NCBI GenBank assembly: GCA_018340805.1
Contig: JACMZG010001908.1
Location: forward strand, 20,299,661-20,363,660
Source of the DNA: Microvelia longipes
Taxonomy: Eukaryota > Arthropoda > Insecta > Hemiptera > Veliidae
DNA length: 64,000 bases
Reading direction: 5' to 3'
Position 1 is the first letter of the stretch. Each line of letters opens with the position of its first letter. The translations under genes and the position numbers were made by a program. Of the stretch, positions 1-10,659 are shown one piece after another. Below the pieces are notes generated by a model. The model searched no databases. It was not told the DNA's origin and was given only the letters and a program-made list of their open reading frames with translations.

Positions 1-240
1 TCAATATGACAAGTAAACCTTGTTTTGTGTTGGATCATAAAAGTTAAGCAGCATCAAGCGTAGTCAGTGCCTCGATGGAAATGAAAAGGATGTATTTACG
101 AACTCAGGACGATCAAAGCGGGTGCGAAGACGTGTTGCAGTATAAATTTAATGACTTGATATTCTGAGGACGAGCGAAGCAAGTAGGGAGGACGAGCGTA
201 GTGAATTCGATGTGATGATGAACACTTAGTTTTTCGTCTT
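1..240 (+). repeat. Family B repeat, copy 1 (5S-like segment plus tail), cut by window edge
   Basis: Positions 32-85 resemble the internal control region of arthropod 5S rRNA: a GATCA-like block, GTTAAGCAGCATC, then a TAGTCAGTGC..CGATGG block. The stretch before it (TCAATATGAC, TTGGATCATAAAAG) matches the second copy near 9,630-9,675. After it come GAGGACGAGCGAAGC-type blocks (about 157-200), also seen in the third copy. It probably starts upstream of the window. The 5S resemblance is read by eye from the known 5S consensus. Confidence 0.6.
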
Positions 241-1370
241 TCATTATTATAAAGGAAAGATCATTTTTACAAATATTCATTATGAAAATGAAGTTTTTTA
301 CTTTTCTTTACCTAAATGGCTAACCTAAATAGGCTCTTTACCTAATTAACACAATTATCCGTTTTAGGTGTCTATACGACGTCCTGACTGGTTTTTATCT
401 TGATGACTGTTTTGTAAGTATGTGTAGGTGTATTTGTGTCACGCATATTCCGGCCATATTGATACCTAATACACATACTTAATACAAAAACCTTATAGTA
501 GGTTAACCCATTTTGAGTTGCCAAAAATTTAGTTTTAAAATTAAAAGGGAATTTTGTGAGAAGATTCGTCATATTAAATTTAAATGATGATTGAAGTTTA
601 TGATGAAATGACAGCTAAAAGACTAAGATGACAAATAAAACAGTAATGTGTTAAAATATGCAACAAAACAGTAGTGTTTTTTGTACAAAACAATCGTGTT
701 TTATCTCTTTCGATAACTATTAACTTGCTATTGTCAAGAAACAATTTTCCGCAGCAACAAATGCCCACTGCACTGCCTAGGAACATTATCATTTATTACT
801 ATTTTCTTAATTTTAGTTATTGACTTCTGTTTATTGTTAAATTTATGTTTACTTTTGTTTATTGTTCGTGTCTAATGGAGTAAAACATTTAGAAAGTAAT
901 ATAACAAATGAAAATACTGATGGTTTCGAAAACCGATAGAGGATAAGAAAATTAATAAAGCGCGAGTTATATGTAGAGATAGGGGAATTTGTGTTTCCAA
1001 TACCTACATAACAAGACTGAAAGAGTGTGATGAGACATTATTAGAAAATTCTGTCATGTGAAACTGTCATTTCAAAGTGACAGCTAAACAATGGGGAGGG
1101 GGCTATAATTCTTCTTAGCAATGTCACTTACTTGTTCTCTCATCTAGCAAAATTTAATTTTTGATGAGTTACTAAACATTAACATGGATAATTTACAGTA
1201 TTTTATTGTGATGAATAAATTATTCACTAAATAAATTTATAAATTTGTTTAAATTAAGCTATAATTGATTAATCAAATAAAATGTTTACTGATCAAAATG
1301 TCTTGTAAACATAGTAGTTTAAATGTTTTTAGAAATTAATTGCTTTTGTATTTTATTTTATCATACTTGT
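241..1370. other. AT-rich stretch without recognised gene
   Basis: No ORF with protein-like composition, no RNA gene and no clear repeat boundary is seen. Short open frames here are antisense AT-rich noise. Confidence 0.5.
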
Positions 1371-1448
1371 AGCCGCCACGCGGTGTCTTCCCCACGGGGA
1401 GCTTCGTGACTCAGGGGTCTCCCTACGGCCGCGAAGCGGCTACAATGT
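1371..1448. repeat. GC-rich imperfect hairpin
   Basis: The block begins TGTAGCCGC and ends GCGGCTACA, an inverted pair around a GC-rich core (CCCCACGGGGAGC, CTCAGGGGTCTCCC). It stands out sharply from AT-rich flanks and looks like a short foldback or MITE-like insertion. No coding content is seen. Confidence 0.45.
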
Positions 1449-1499
1449 AGTTGTTATGCATTGTTTGTTATTTTAATATCTTTTTTTTTGTCACAAGGC

Positions 1500-1712
1500 A
1501 TTTAGCCAGGTATTAGCCGAATTCTCATTGCCTCGCCTCACAGCCCGCGGAGTGGGCTCGCTATAGCCCCTTTAATGCCACTTTGTTTTTATGTTAGTAT
1601 TTATTGTTACATGCCATTTTGTCATTTATCTAGCGAATTTTTATCGGCTCACTTCACAGGCCAGCTCCGCAGGCTTGCTATAGCCCCTTCGGGCCATATA
1701 GACGTATATATA
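1500..1712. repeat. Family E repeat, two tandem units
   Basis: Two related units (about 1,510-1,585 and 1,630-1,700) share a GAATTNTNAT..GCCTC/GGCTC block, CAC(A)GGCC/CAGCCC, and CTATAGCCCCTT. A third relative lies at 10,245-10,360 (AGCGAATTTTAATCGCCTCG, later AGCCCTTTCGGGGTGAC). No function is visible. Confidence 0.45.
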
Positions 1713-1724
1713 CAACATGCTATG

Positions 1725-1960
1725 TTGTATATATTGCTGGCGGTATGAGAGCACCGCTCGTCGTATTTCACATTATACATATTATACAACAGAGAAGAAC
1801 ATGACATTATGTCGAGCCATCAATGATGACGAATGATGGAATATTTCCCAGATGTATCATTGCATTTTGCTTGTTACATTTCCTAGGAGTCTCTTGCACA
1901 ATTATATTATGTTAACTATTCATGTTTTGCAAAACTCGGTATTATCAAATGATATAAATT
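1725..1960 (+). repeat. Family D foldback-type repeat, copy 1
   Basis: It shares, in opposite orientation, long blocks with 24,640-24,960: GACATTATGTCGAGCCATCA, CAATGATGACGAATGATGG, TTTCCTAGGAGTCTC and the palindromic GTTTTGCAAAAC core (about 1,925). The left end carries GGCGGTATGAGAGCACCGC, matching the hairpin arms of the 25 kb copy. It is probably a non-autonomous element; no coding sequence is seen. Confidence 0.55.
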
Positions 1961-2198
1961 ATCTTACGCCCACTAATAGTAAACCTTCTTTTTACTTATT
2001 AGAGATGACTTATTAATTATGATGTCATAATTAAGGTTTTTGCCAATTCCTCTATTTAGAATGGTCCAATTGAGCTAAAAACGATCTCTATTGTTTGAGA
2101 ATGTTTACAACTTTAAGAGTACCACTTTGATGCCCTTCTGCATTGCGGGCTTTTTATCTTTTATAAATTTATCTTCAAAATATCTTTGATTTGAATAA

Positions 2199-2481
2199 GA
2201 ATTTGTTCCAACAACTAAAACATAATAAATTAAACGAACCTTAAATCAAGTTCGAATCTTAGTTACAGCAACTGTCGTTTTACACTCATGAACAATTCCA
2301 TGTTTGGGAATTAAAATTAATGCGATTCCAGGACGTTTAAATCAAGGATCAATATATATCAATCGACCAGGAATTATATACGGACAATGCTCAGAAATTT
2401 GTGGAGCAAATCATAGATTTATGCCAATTACATTAGAAAGTGTTAACACTAAAAAATTTATTGAATGATTAAAAAATAATT
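2199..2481 (+). pseudogene. COX2: COX2 3' fragment (mitochondrial origin)
   Basis: This is the C-terminal part of cytochrome c oxidase subunit II, which carries the CuA site. From about 2,267 the frame reads LVTAT..LHSW, then [34 protein letters not shown], and [10 protein letters not shown]. The CuA ligand motif C-S-E-I-C-G-x-N-H is therefore visible. Upstream, EFVPTTK-like sequence is followed by in-frame TAA codons and an apparent deletion before the conserved IL(I/V)TA block. The normal D of the ATDVLHSW motif is V here. As in insect mitochondria, the reading frame probably ended with a bare T before trnK at 2,482. Confidence 0.9.
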
Positions 2482-2552
2482 CATTAAGTGGCTGAAAGTA
2501 AAGCAATGGTCTCTTAAACCAGTTTATAGTAATTAACGTATACTCTTAATGG
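2482..2552 (+). pseudogene. trnK: Mitochondrial tRNA-Lys(CTT) copy in NUMT
   Basis: Acceptor strands CATTAAG (2,482-2,488) and CTTAATG (2,545-2,551) pair. The anticodon loop CTCTTAA has CTT at 2,513-2,515 between TGGT and ACCA. Position between COX2 and trnD fits insect mtDNA. It is a nuclear copy and not expected to be expressed. Confidence 0.85.
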
Positions 2553-2615
2553 AAAAATTAGTTTATAAAAAACATAAACTTGTCAAGTTTAAAAAATTAA
2601 GTTTTAATATTTTTC
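2553..2615 (+). pseudogene. trnD: Mitochondrial tRNA-Asp(GTC) copy in NUMT
   Basis: An AT-rich tRNA with AAAAATT..TTTTT acceptor pairing and anticodon loop TTGTCAA (GTC at 2,582-2,584) between AAAC and GTTT. It abuts trnK and ATP8 as in insect mitochondria. Confidence 0.8.
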
Positions 2616-2616
2616 T

Positions 2617-2778
2617 ATACCTCAAATATCTCCTATATGATGATTTACTTTAATAATAATATTTATTATTATAATAATTATTATTAATAAATAATAATTT
2701 ATTTTAACAAAAATTATTTAACAATTAAAACAAGAGAAAATAAATCATTTAATTAAATTATGTGAAAATGATAACTAA
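2617..2778 (+). pseudogene. ATP8: ATP8 copy with in-frame stop
   Basis: Starts at an ATA codon with the characteristic insect ATP8 opening I/M-P-Q-M-S-P-M-W-W. It continues through a hydrophobic, Ile/Met-rich membrane segment. A TAA codon at 2,692-2,694 breaks the frame. The 3' end overlaps ATP6 by seven or more bases in the classic ATGATAA arrangement (ATP6 ATG at 2,768, ATP8 TAA at 2,776). Confidence 0.85.
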
Positions 2779-3435
2779 CTTATTTTCAACTTTTGACCCA
2801 ATCAACATCAATATTCTATTCTTTAAATTGAATAAGAACATTTATTATTTTTAATATTATTACCTTACCCATTTTGATTAATTAAATCTCGACACTCAAT
2901 AATAATTTTATATATAATATAAGATTACATAATGAATTCAAAAATTTATTGGTAAAAAACAATGGACTAAGATTAATAATATTATCAACGTTAATATTTA
3001 TTATTATTAATAATATAATAGGATTATTGCCATATATTTTTACAAGATCAAGACACCTTGTATTTTCATTAGCATTATCATTACCTATATGATTATCAAT
3101 AATATTATTTGGATGAATTAATAAAACACAAAGAATATTTAGACATTTAATTCCAGATGGAACCCCAGGCATTCTTATACCTTTTATAGTATGCATTGAA
3201 ACAATTAGAAATTTAATTCGACCAGGATCATTAGCTGTACGATTAACAGCAAATATAATTGCAGGACATTTATTAATATCATTATTAGGTAATAATACAA
3301 CATCAGCCAGAAATATTATTGTAATACTATTAATAACAGTACAAATTATATTAATATTATTTGAAACAGCGGTAGCAATTATTCAAGCTTATGTATTTTC
3401 AATTTTAACAACACTTTATTCAAGAGAAGTTAATT
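2768..3435 (+). pseudogene. ATP6: ATP6 copy, 5' half frameshifted
   Basis: Begins M-M-T-N-L-F-S-T-F-D-P, the standard insect start. Frameshifts occur within the first 230 bases (around 2,830, 2,880-2,960 and 3,005). From about 3,010 it reads continuously: [16 protein letters not shown], and the conserved subunit a helix [20 protein letters not shown], with the Arg needed for proton translocation, then GHLL and [16 protein letters not shown]. The usual TAA overlapping COX3 ATG is altered, so the frame runs into COX3. Confidence 0.9.
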
Positions 3436-3726
3436 ATGCAAAAACAAAATCATCCATTTCACCTAGTAGACCCAAGACCATGACCATTAACCGGATCAAT
3501 TGGAGCAATAACTATAACATCAGGAATAGTTATATGATTCCATATAAAAAACCCAACCCTAATAATATTAGGAATTATAATTTTATTACTAACAATAATT
3601 CAATGATGGCGAGATATTGTACGTGAAGGAACATTTCAAGGTAAACATACTATCAAAGTAACTAATGGATTAAAATGAGGAATAATTTTATTTATTATTT
3701 CAGAAGTATTTTTCTTTTTATCATTC
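3436..3726 (+). pseudogene. COX3: COX3 5' fragment, 97 codons
   Basis: The frame is open under mitochondrial code from ATG 3,436: [20 protein letters not shown], then [29 protein letters not shown], and GLKWGMILFIISEVFFFLSF. Normal COX3 is about 260 residues. The match ends precisely at 3,726, within the conserved EVFFF segment, so this is the insert's 3' breakpoint. Confidence 0.92.
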
Positions 3727-4077
3727 GCCATGGTTCTGTGGGAGCCATGTTTCCTGACTGACTGGGACAGTAGGCTAACCAGGGTGAATCAAGAGGTAGA
3801 GGCACCTCTTTAATACTACCTCCCCGTCCTCGCACTATACTGAACCTAACCGACTTCGTACAGATCATATATACAAGAATACACACACCTCACAATCTTC
3901 TTTTTTATTTTTAAAATTCGCTGATATATTTTTTTTTGTATTTATAGATTATGTAAGTAGTACATAGTTTGTATTTGTATTGTTACAGTAATATTATTTG
4001 TGTCTTATTATTAATTTTTGATTATACTTATCTGTAGATTAATAAATTAAGTGCATTTTATTATTATTTATGATGTT

Positions 4078-4114
<37 letters not shown>

Positions 4115-4440
4115 ATCTATGTGGTTAAGATAGTGATTAAAGAAATAAACCGTAAATCTTTACGTCTTAAAGGTTATTAGAGTAGATATCAATCAGTAAT
4201 CAGAAAGGTGTAAGCGTACGTTCATATTCAAGCTTGAAAGTGAGATTCAATGTAGTTTAGGTTAGAATATTCTTTTAGATTTATAGCATAATTATGTCAT
4301 AGTGCAGTCATTTAAGAACAGTGTACATTCATTTAAACATCCATCTATAGATAATACTTATACCTATATGCATATATTTTTTTATATTTTATGCTAAAGA
4401 ATAAAACTATTGCGTAAAATAATCAATAAAATTCAAACTT
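3727..4440. other. Nuclear flank of the NUMT, with (ATT)n tract
   Basis: Positions 3,727-3,890 are less AT-rich (GGTAGAGGCACC, CTACCTCCCCGTCC) but have no recognisable product. A TTA/ATT trinucleotide tract lies at about 4,080-4,113. Nothing else is recognised. Confidence 0.4.
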
Positions 4441-4720
4441 GGAGATGAGCCTCTCTGCAACATAATTAATCTATCGGGACTACTTTCAACCTCATTGTGA
4501 AACCATCATCAGTGCCTGTGCGAAATGGCAAACTTTTTTTAGAAGAAGATATATATAGAAAAAATAACTAAAAATCATTCTACATCAATGTAAGGTTTTA
4601 TTAAATATGAAGGTTTTAGCCTCCATATTTAATAAAACGGCACTGAAGATGATCTCTATAAGGCTGAAAGCTCTCTGATCAAATAACTTTGTTTCTGGAG
4701 ACATTCGTTTCATCGTTTTT
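4440..4720. repeat. Short PLE-like remnant with two inverted hammerhead-like ends
   Basis: Minus strand 4,478-4,512 reads CTGATGA, one base, GGTTTC-(5-nt loop)-GAGGTT with G-U wobbles, then GAAA. Plus strand 4,643-4,673 reads CTGAAGA, one base, a weaker stem, GAAA, GCTC. The two are inverted relative to each other, like PLE terminal repeats. Between them, 4,591-4,640 forms a strong hairpin (TTTTATTAAATATG paired with CATATTTAATAAAA). No coding part remains. PLE origin is inferred from this end structure. Confidence 0.5.
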
Positions 4721-5520
4721 TATCTTCTGCAATTTTCTTAACTTACATTCTTTAAATATGTAAGTTAGGATGACACGTGTTCTAAATTAGAATAAAATCT
4801 CTTCTTGCCTTGGGTAGAACGACTTTAATTAAATGTACAAGTTGGGTAAACTTCTCATTTCTGTCTTTTATTAATATTCAAATTAAATAATATTCTCTCG
4901 TTTTCTGAGAATTACCAGAAACACAAAAAGTAGGTAAGTTAAGTAGGATTCCAATGAAAATTTAACTCAAATTAATTTTTTAAGAAAAGAAAATTTGATT
5001 TAGATAAAAATTAGACGAAAAAAATTAGTGAGTTATTATTTTAGCGTTGGAATGCTTTTTCCTTTTTAGAGACTGGAAAAAGAGCATTTAATATTTAAAC
5101 AACAAAAGCAGTTCATTGTAAAGTAAGACAAAACACCCTCTTACTGAATTTATTAAATCGAAATTAATTTCAAATCTAGCAGAAGTGTTTTTGTGTAGAA
5201 AATTAATTTTAGTACTTTCAATAGGAACAGATGAGACTTTGAAAAATAATCAAATTTTATCTACTTCGTAATCTTATTTAATGAAGTGACAAGCACATTT
5301 TTGTGCCGATTTTGTCACAAAATATAAATACATATATAATATTTATTTAAAATAAATATATTTATAATATAAGAATAAGAATAAGAATGCTTTATTGTTT
5401 TTTTTAAAAAACATAGATATAAAATAATTTAAAAACCAACTTAACTTAAAAAATATTATTTAAGGAGATAAAATTAAGATCATACAAAAAAAAAAAAAAC
5501 AAAAGGGGGTAGTCATATAT
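4721..5520. other. AT-rich stretch without recognised gene
   Basis: No ORF of note, RNA gene or repeat match is seen. Confidence 0.45.
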
Positions 5521-5528
5521 ATATCATA

Positions 5529-5584
<56 letters not shown>

Positions 5585-5612
5585 ATATTATATATAATAT
5601 ATATCATATATA
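5521..5612. repeat. (TA)n microsatellite
   Basis: About 90 bp of nearly pure TA dinucleotides with a few breaks, preceded by a poly-A and GGGGG run. Confidence 0.95.
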
Positions 5613-6035
5613 AGTATTTTTAAGTATATTTATTTTTTAAACTTACACTAAGCATTTTTTATTTCAATTTATTTATAATAATAAATAATTTTTAGTAAAG
5701 AGACGCGGTTGTTGGTGTTATTTGTTGTTTATAAATTACCTAAGTTAATCAATATTGAAGTTACTATTCATTAATATTAACATTGACTATTGATTTCTTG
5801 TCATCGTTTACTACCATAGGAATACATTAGTGTGCAAGCAATAAAAATCTCAGAACTGAATTTCCCTTTAATTATTCGTTGCAGGTTAATTCCTAATTAA
5901 CACGTTAAACCACTTCTGAGTGGTTTTAACCAAGTTTCCAGTCTGAATATGTATGTGTGTTTATGCTAAACAATTTAAACTTAGTACAGAAATCACATTT
6001 TATAACATTATGATTTTGATAAACTGCTTATTCCG

Positions 6036-6600
6036 CGGTGATTGTCATAGAAATTCAGGTCTCTCTGTGATAACCGAGTCAATGTAGATAATGAATGAAC
6101 ATTGACTGGTTTGAAAAACCAGGGGTACTATCGAATGTTTCTCGATATCGTGATATCGAGAAACATATCACGATATGTCGGGGAAGCCATAGAGATTTCC
6201 AACACATGGAAACCACTTATCTCTTCGCTTCGTGTCTTGTATAGTTCCTTTAGCCAATTTCAGTCACCAACTATGTCACGTAGCACCCAGTATCCGATTA
6301 CGCCATCTAACGGAAACCCATTGGACCCATTAGTCAGCTCATCAACTGGGCAGGACTTTCGCGACTTTTAAGTGGACTAAGTCATACTAGTCCCTCGAAC
6401 CATACTACCCTTTCTCATGGCTACAATCTCCGTTCTCGAAGACAATGTTAGGACAGGATTTTATAGGGTAATCCTAGTCTTCAATATGTGCGAAGACATG
6501 GATGTCCTACAACCCTGAAGATGCCTCTTACAGTGGAAGCGAAACATGATGTAAATTGACGGGGTCGCCTCCGAAAGTCCTATATCTTCATTATTTTTTA
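6036..6600 (+). repeat. Family C element, copy 1 (PLE-like ends)
   Basis: The start (CAGGTCTCTCTGTGATAACC, GAGTCAATGTAGATAATG) corresponds to 25,875-25,920. The end carries CTGAAGA-T-GCCTC-loop-GAAGC-GAAAC at 6,515-6,545, then GTAAATTGACGGGGTCGCC, an imperfect inverse of the start. Inverted ends plus the CTGAAGA..GAAA signature suggest a non-autonomous PLE derivative. A 14-bp-arm palindrome (6,137-6,166) lies inside. The short open frame at 6,102-6,371 shows no domain. Confidence 0.5.
6137..6166. repeat. Near-perfect palindrome, 14-bp arms
   Basis: TGTTTCTCGATATC and its exact complement flank a 2-base centre; the GATATCG core repeats just after. It can extrude as a hairpin. Confidence 0.8.
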
Positions 6601-8720
6601 CATCAATAAAAGATCACACATCCCCTTTTAGGAATAAATATAAAAGGAGTAGTTGATATTTTTTATTGAACTAAATTTACACATTTCTGGGGAAGATCCA
6701 ATAGTTTACAAAAATAAAAGAATTTTTTTAGAATACAAAAATCTTGTATCCAAAAGTGCATTATAATGCCATATTCGATTTACTATTTTGGCGGAAATCA
6801 TATTTCAGACACAATGGAGGTAACTTTCATAGCAATCACTCATGCACCAATGAGCATTTGAAATCCTGAACTAGGATCGTCTGTAATTAGAATAAAAATT
6901 GGATAGTAAAGTTAAAATTTCATAATTAATAAATGACTTGACTTATAGTTAAACAATGGTGATCTTACAAAACATGTTTTCTCGAAAGGGGTTTGAGATT
7001 TTCAACAAAAAAAATTAACAAACTTTCATAATTTATTATATTTTTAGTTTGAAAATTGCTTAATACAATTAAAAGCACAATACTGAAAAAAGTTGAAATT
7101 ATAATTAAACAAATTTGAATTATTATAATAAGGTAGTTCTAATTAACCCTTAAGTCTAGACTGTATTTAGAATCTTAGTAAAGAGTTTTAAAACTTAAAT
7201 ATGTCATACTAAGGTCTTCTATTTAAAAAGTTTGTTTAAATAATACTAATTAATAGAATTATACATTATTTTAGTTGACTCCCAGACTCCATTGTAAGCA
7301 ACGACAAAAGAAAACAAGATATACTAATTTTATAAAGAAAATTTATAGAACTAAAAGTGGGTTTAATTAATAATTTTTCTTTTGTAATTTGACTTATTAA
7401 TAATTTTTACCTATTTAACGGCTGCAAAATTAGTCATTACTTAACTGTTTTAAGCTGCAAAATGTCATTTTACCAACACTGTCATGAAATATTTAAAACA
7501 GTACGAAAATTTGCTTGGTAATATTCTACCTCCTAGGGAGTTATGGTACATTTAAGTATTATGGTAAAAAAGTCAAAACACCCTAGGAGGAGAAATTAAT
7601 AAGTTAAGGTTATTATGTTGCAGGTTATTGAGTTAATTTTGGGGGTTTTCGTCTCGTAAACATGACTATTGTTTTAATAATATTTTGTATTTATTTTTAC
7701 TTTAAATACGATATATTAAATAAACAATAAAGGACTTCAGTATTATTATTTTTGACCTTATGAAGATTAAAGGTGTGTAATATTCACCTAAGGTCTAGAT
7801 AAATAGATTTAAAAAATTAAGTTTTAATTTTCGACATGGGCACTACTCGTCAAAGTTATTAAGGCACTAGAGATGTAAGATCGCAAGAACTATTTTGTTT
7901 TAGAATTATTATTTACCTTAGTATTAATTTATCTCGTACTTTTTCGACAAATTGATACAGTGCATTACCTTTTAAATCTTACACATTTATTAGTGCTAAA
8001 TAGTGCTAAGTAGTTCCTATATAGTAGAGGGTTCTCCAACTTTGACAAATGAATTAGTTTCCAGCACAAAATAATTTGTATTAATGTGTATTTTTTATTC
8101 TTTTTGTCGAGTCCTTTTAGTCCTGAAAGAACTTTTTTGTACAACAACTTTAGTTTTAAAGGGCTGAAAAATTTGGTTAGGAACATAGCTTTTAGAAAAC
8201 TCTTTTCACTTATACGGAGTATGAATTCGCTTGTCTCATACTTTAATAAAAGGAGAATTATTACAGCCATTAGCATTCCTCATATCTTCAGCACATATTA
8301 TAAATATCTTCTCCTTTCCCTCCTTCTTTATCATTATTTATGTGGCAGTCAACATGTATATTACCTTAATTTAATTTACTCATTAAAATGCCTACTATCA
8401 AGTAGTAAACATTCAAAGCCAACCTCTAAAATGGTTTTTAAATGATGCTATTAATAATAGTTAAAGTATATTTAGGGTAATTTAAGGTCAAGCAGCAAAA
8501 ATAGTTATATATGGATCAAGGGAGTAAAATCAGCTGTTTTATCTCTTGATTCTGACTAAATTCCTGAGACAGAGCCGATGTAATTTAGGAGCCGAGGTCA
8601 AGCTAAGGAATATAATGCTAAAGTATCCTCGAGGCGTAGCCGGGAGATAAAATTGTGGTGCATAAAAAATTTTATGACAGAAGAAAGATAAAAATTTATC
8701 ATAACTAATTAAATTTAATC
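6601..8720. other. AT-rich stretch without recognised gene
   Basis: Two overlapping antiparallel open frames at 7,965-8,445 have no recognised domain. A 10-bp inverted pair (CCTCCTAGGG / CCCTAGGAGG) spans about 7,530-7,592. Nothing else is supported. Confidence 0.4.
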
Positions 8721-8731
8721 AAAAAATGAAA

Positions 8732-8850
<119 letters not shown>

Positions 8851-8879
8851 AGTATATGTATAGTCTTCATTATTATAGG

Positions 8880-9079
8880 CATTTTATTATAAAGACACTT
8901 GATGAGACATTAATGACACATTAATTTTTAATTATATTGATCTTGTTTGTTATTCTAACATGTAATCACTAATTGTTTTATAGACATGACTATGCTATGT
9001 AAAGTAAAGCGAAATATAGTCATTTAAATTAGTTGAAATTTATTAATTAATGTCCCATCAAGTGTCTTTATCATAAAAT
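8880..9079. repeat. 200-bp TIR element (MITE-like)
   Basis: The ends are inverted copies of about 34 bp: CATTTTATTATAAAGACACT TGATGAGACATTAAT at the left, ATTAATGTCCC..GTGTCTTTATCATAAAATG at the right. The interior is AT-rich with no ORF. No confident target-site duplication is seen, so the superfamily is unknown. Confidence 0.65.
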
Positions 9080-9104
9080 GAAAGTATGTATTTTTTATTT
9101 ACTT

Positions 9105-9187
9105 TTATACTTTTCCTCATTTACACACCGTAGGTATATAAGAAAAGTATTGTGTTTGCAATCAATCAAAAACCGGGATGACACCTG

Positions 9188-9274
<87 letters not shown>

Positions 9275-9800
9275 GTGTGTGTGTCCATTATCATCGTAGG
9301 TCCCAGACTTTATGCTAGAGTGTTGAAACTTAGTGTAAAAAATCAGTTTATAGGTGTAGTCATTAACCTGCAATAATGACTCATAGAACGCGGAAAATTG
9401 ATACTATCAGATTAAGATTTGACTCGCATAATGCCATTTATAATACTAACATGTGTGCTAAGTTTCATCTCATTATCAGCATTGGTTCAATTATTATCAT
9501 ATGACTTATGTACGTTTTTTTTTTAAATGATTTAAAATCGGTAAATAATCCAATTAAGTTGAAATTTGGTACATGTGTATACCTTCGCGTTTTAAAGAAG
9601 TACACCAAGTTTCGTTTCAATACGACAAGTATTGTGTTCTTACTAAAATATTTAGGTTTTTGTTGGATACGAAAAGTTAAGCAGCATCAAGAGTGTTCAG
9701 TGCTTAGATGGCTGGCTGCTGACATTGAAACGGATGTATTTATATTAGTTATAAAAATAAAAACTGATTTTTATTTTTCACTATTAAGTATTCGGTAGCA
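9105..9800 (+). repeat. Family B repeat, copy 2, with 5S rRNA-like segment
   Basis: Shared blocks with 54,148-54,775: ACTTTTC..GTAGGTATAT, AAACCGGGNTGNCACCTGA, GTCATTAACCTGCA, and then the 5S-like part at 9,664-9,717 (GGATACGAAAAGTTAAGCAG, CAGTGCTTAGATGGCTGGC). Between lies a (TA)n tract (9,190-9,270) and a GTGTGT run. The ORF at 9,508-9,798 covers this repeat and is not a gene. The 5S-like block spans the region that holds the A and C boxes in true 5S genes. Confidence 0.65.
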
Positions 9801-10244
9801 GCTACTTGGGTGTTCATGCACAATGCACACTTATAGAATATTCTAATCACTACATCTTAAAACTGGGTCAAAGCTGAAAAGAGTAAATAAAAAAATTACC
9901 AAATATGTAAGAAAAGAGTGATAAAAATGTGAAAATAGCGTGAAAAATGCCACAAGATAAGAAAGCGTATTTTTATATTGACGTATCTCTGTTGGGATTT
10001 TTTAATGTAAATTAACTTGGATTCTTTCCAATGCCGCATTTTTATTTAATAAAAATGAAATTACATTTCCTTCCTTTGGTTTAAACTACTCAGAGAATTT
10101 ATTTTAAATGCACTTCGCATTTTTTCTCTAGCTATATTTAAACAATTTAATCGGTATTAACTCGTTTATTTTTTTTTAAATACATGCATTCGGCCCGTAG
10201 TCTTAATGCGGTCACATTGTTGTTCTTTTGCAATATTTGTTTTG
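9801..10244. other. AT-rich stretch without recognised gene
   Basis: No feature recognised; a CGGCCCGTAGTC patch near 10,192 precedes the family E copy. Confidence 0.4.
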
Positions 10245-10360
10245 TCATAAATTAGCGAATTTTAATCGCCTCGCTCCACAGGCGATGCATATTGAGGCTC
10301 ACCCTAGACGTATAAATATATTCAAGCTATGTGTGTAGCCCTTTCGGGGTGACTTTTTTT
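10245..10360. repeat. Family E repeat, single unit
   Basis: AGCGAATTTTAATCGCCTCG, CTCCACAGG, then AGCCCTTTCGGGGTGAC match the order of blocks at 1,630-1,705. Confidence 0.45.
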
Positions 10361-10659
10361 TATAGTTACTATACATTTCCTTATATAGACCTTTTTATCT
10401 AGTTCTAATGTTGTAAGATATTTTTCCATGTATCTATCGAATTTTTATCTTTACTTTTGAAATGTGAAGCCCCAGCCTTTCAAAGGTTTTTCCGACTTTG
10501 GTAGCAGCACTCTCGCCAAGTTTGACTCTACCAATAAATCACTGGTCAAAAAAATCCTAGACCTAGTCCGAGAAAAAGGATTATTCTGACCTGGACCAAT
10601 TGAGGGGATTGCACAATAGACTACCAGTCACAGTGCAAATGGGGTCTATCCTCGACTCC

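Larger units (their letters stand above)
2199..3726 (+). pseudogene. Nuclear mitochondrial insert (NUMT): COX2-trnK-trnD-ATP8-ATP6-COX3
   Basis: A 1.5 kb block in the order of the ancestral insect mitochondrial genome. It translates sensibly only with invertebrate mitochondrial code (TGA Trp, ATA Met, AGA Ser). It starts within COX2 and stops abruptly in COX3 after a SEVFFFLSF-like stretch; downstream sequence is unrelated and nuclear. Indels and stops in COX2, ATP8 and the 5' half of ATP6 show decay, whereas the ATP6 3' half and COX3 still read open. It could be a mis-joined piece of organelle sequence, but abrupt edges and accumulated frameshifts favour a true insert. Confidence 0.92.

Noticed and set aside
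2882..3196. 104-codon antisense open frame
   Set aside because: It lies opposite the mitochondrial ATP6 copy, whose plus-strand reading is clear; the open frame follows from AT bias.
7965..8445. Antiparallel 103- and 119-codon open frames
   Set aside because: No recognised domain, no splice context, and base composition equals the surroundings.
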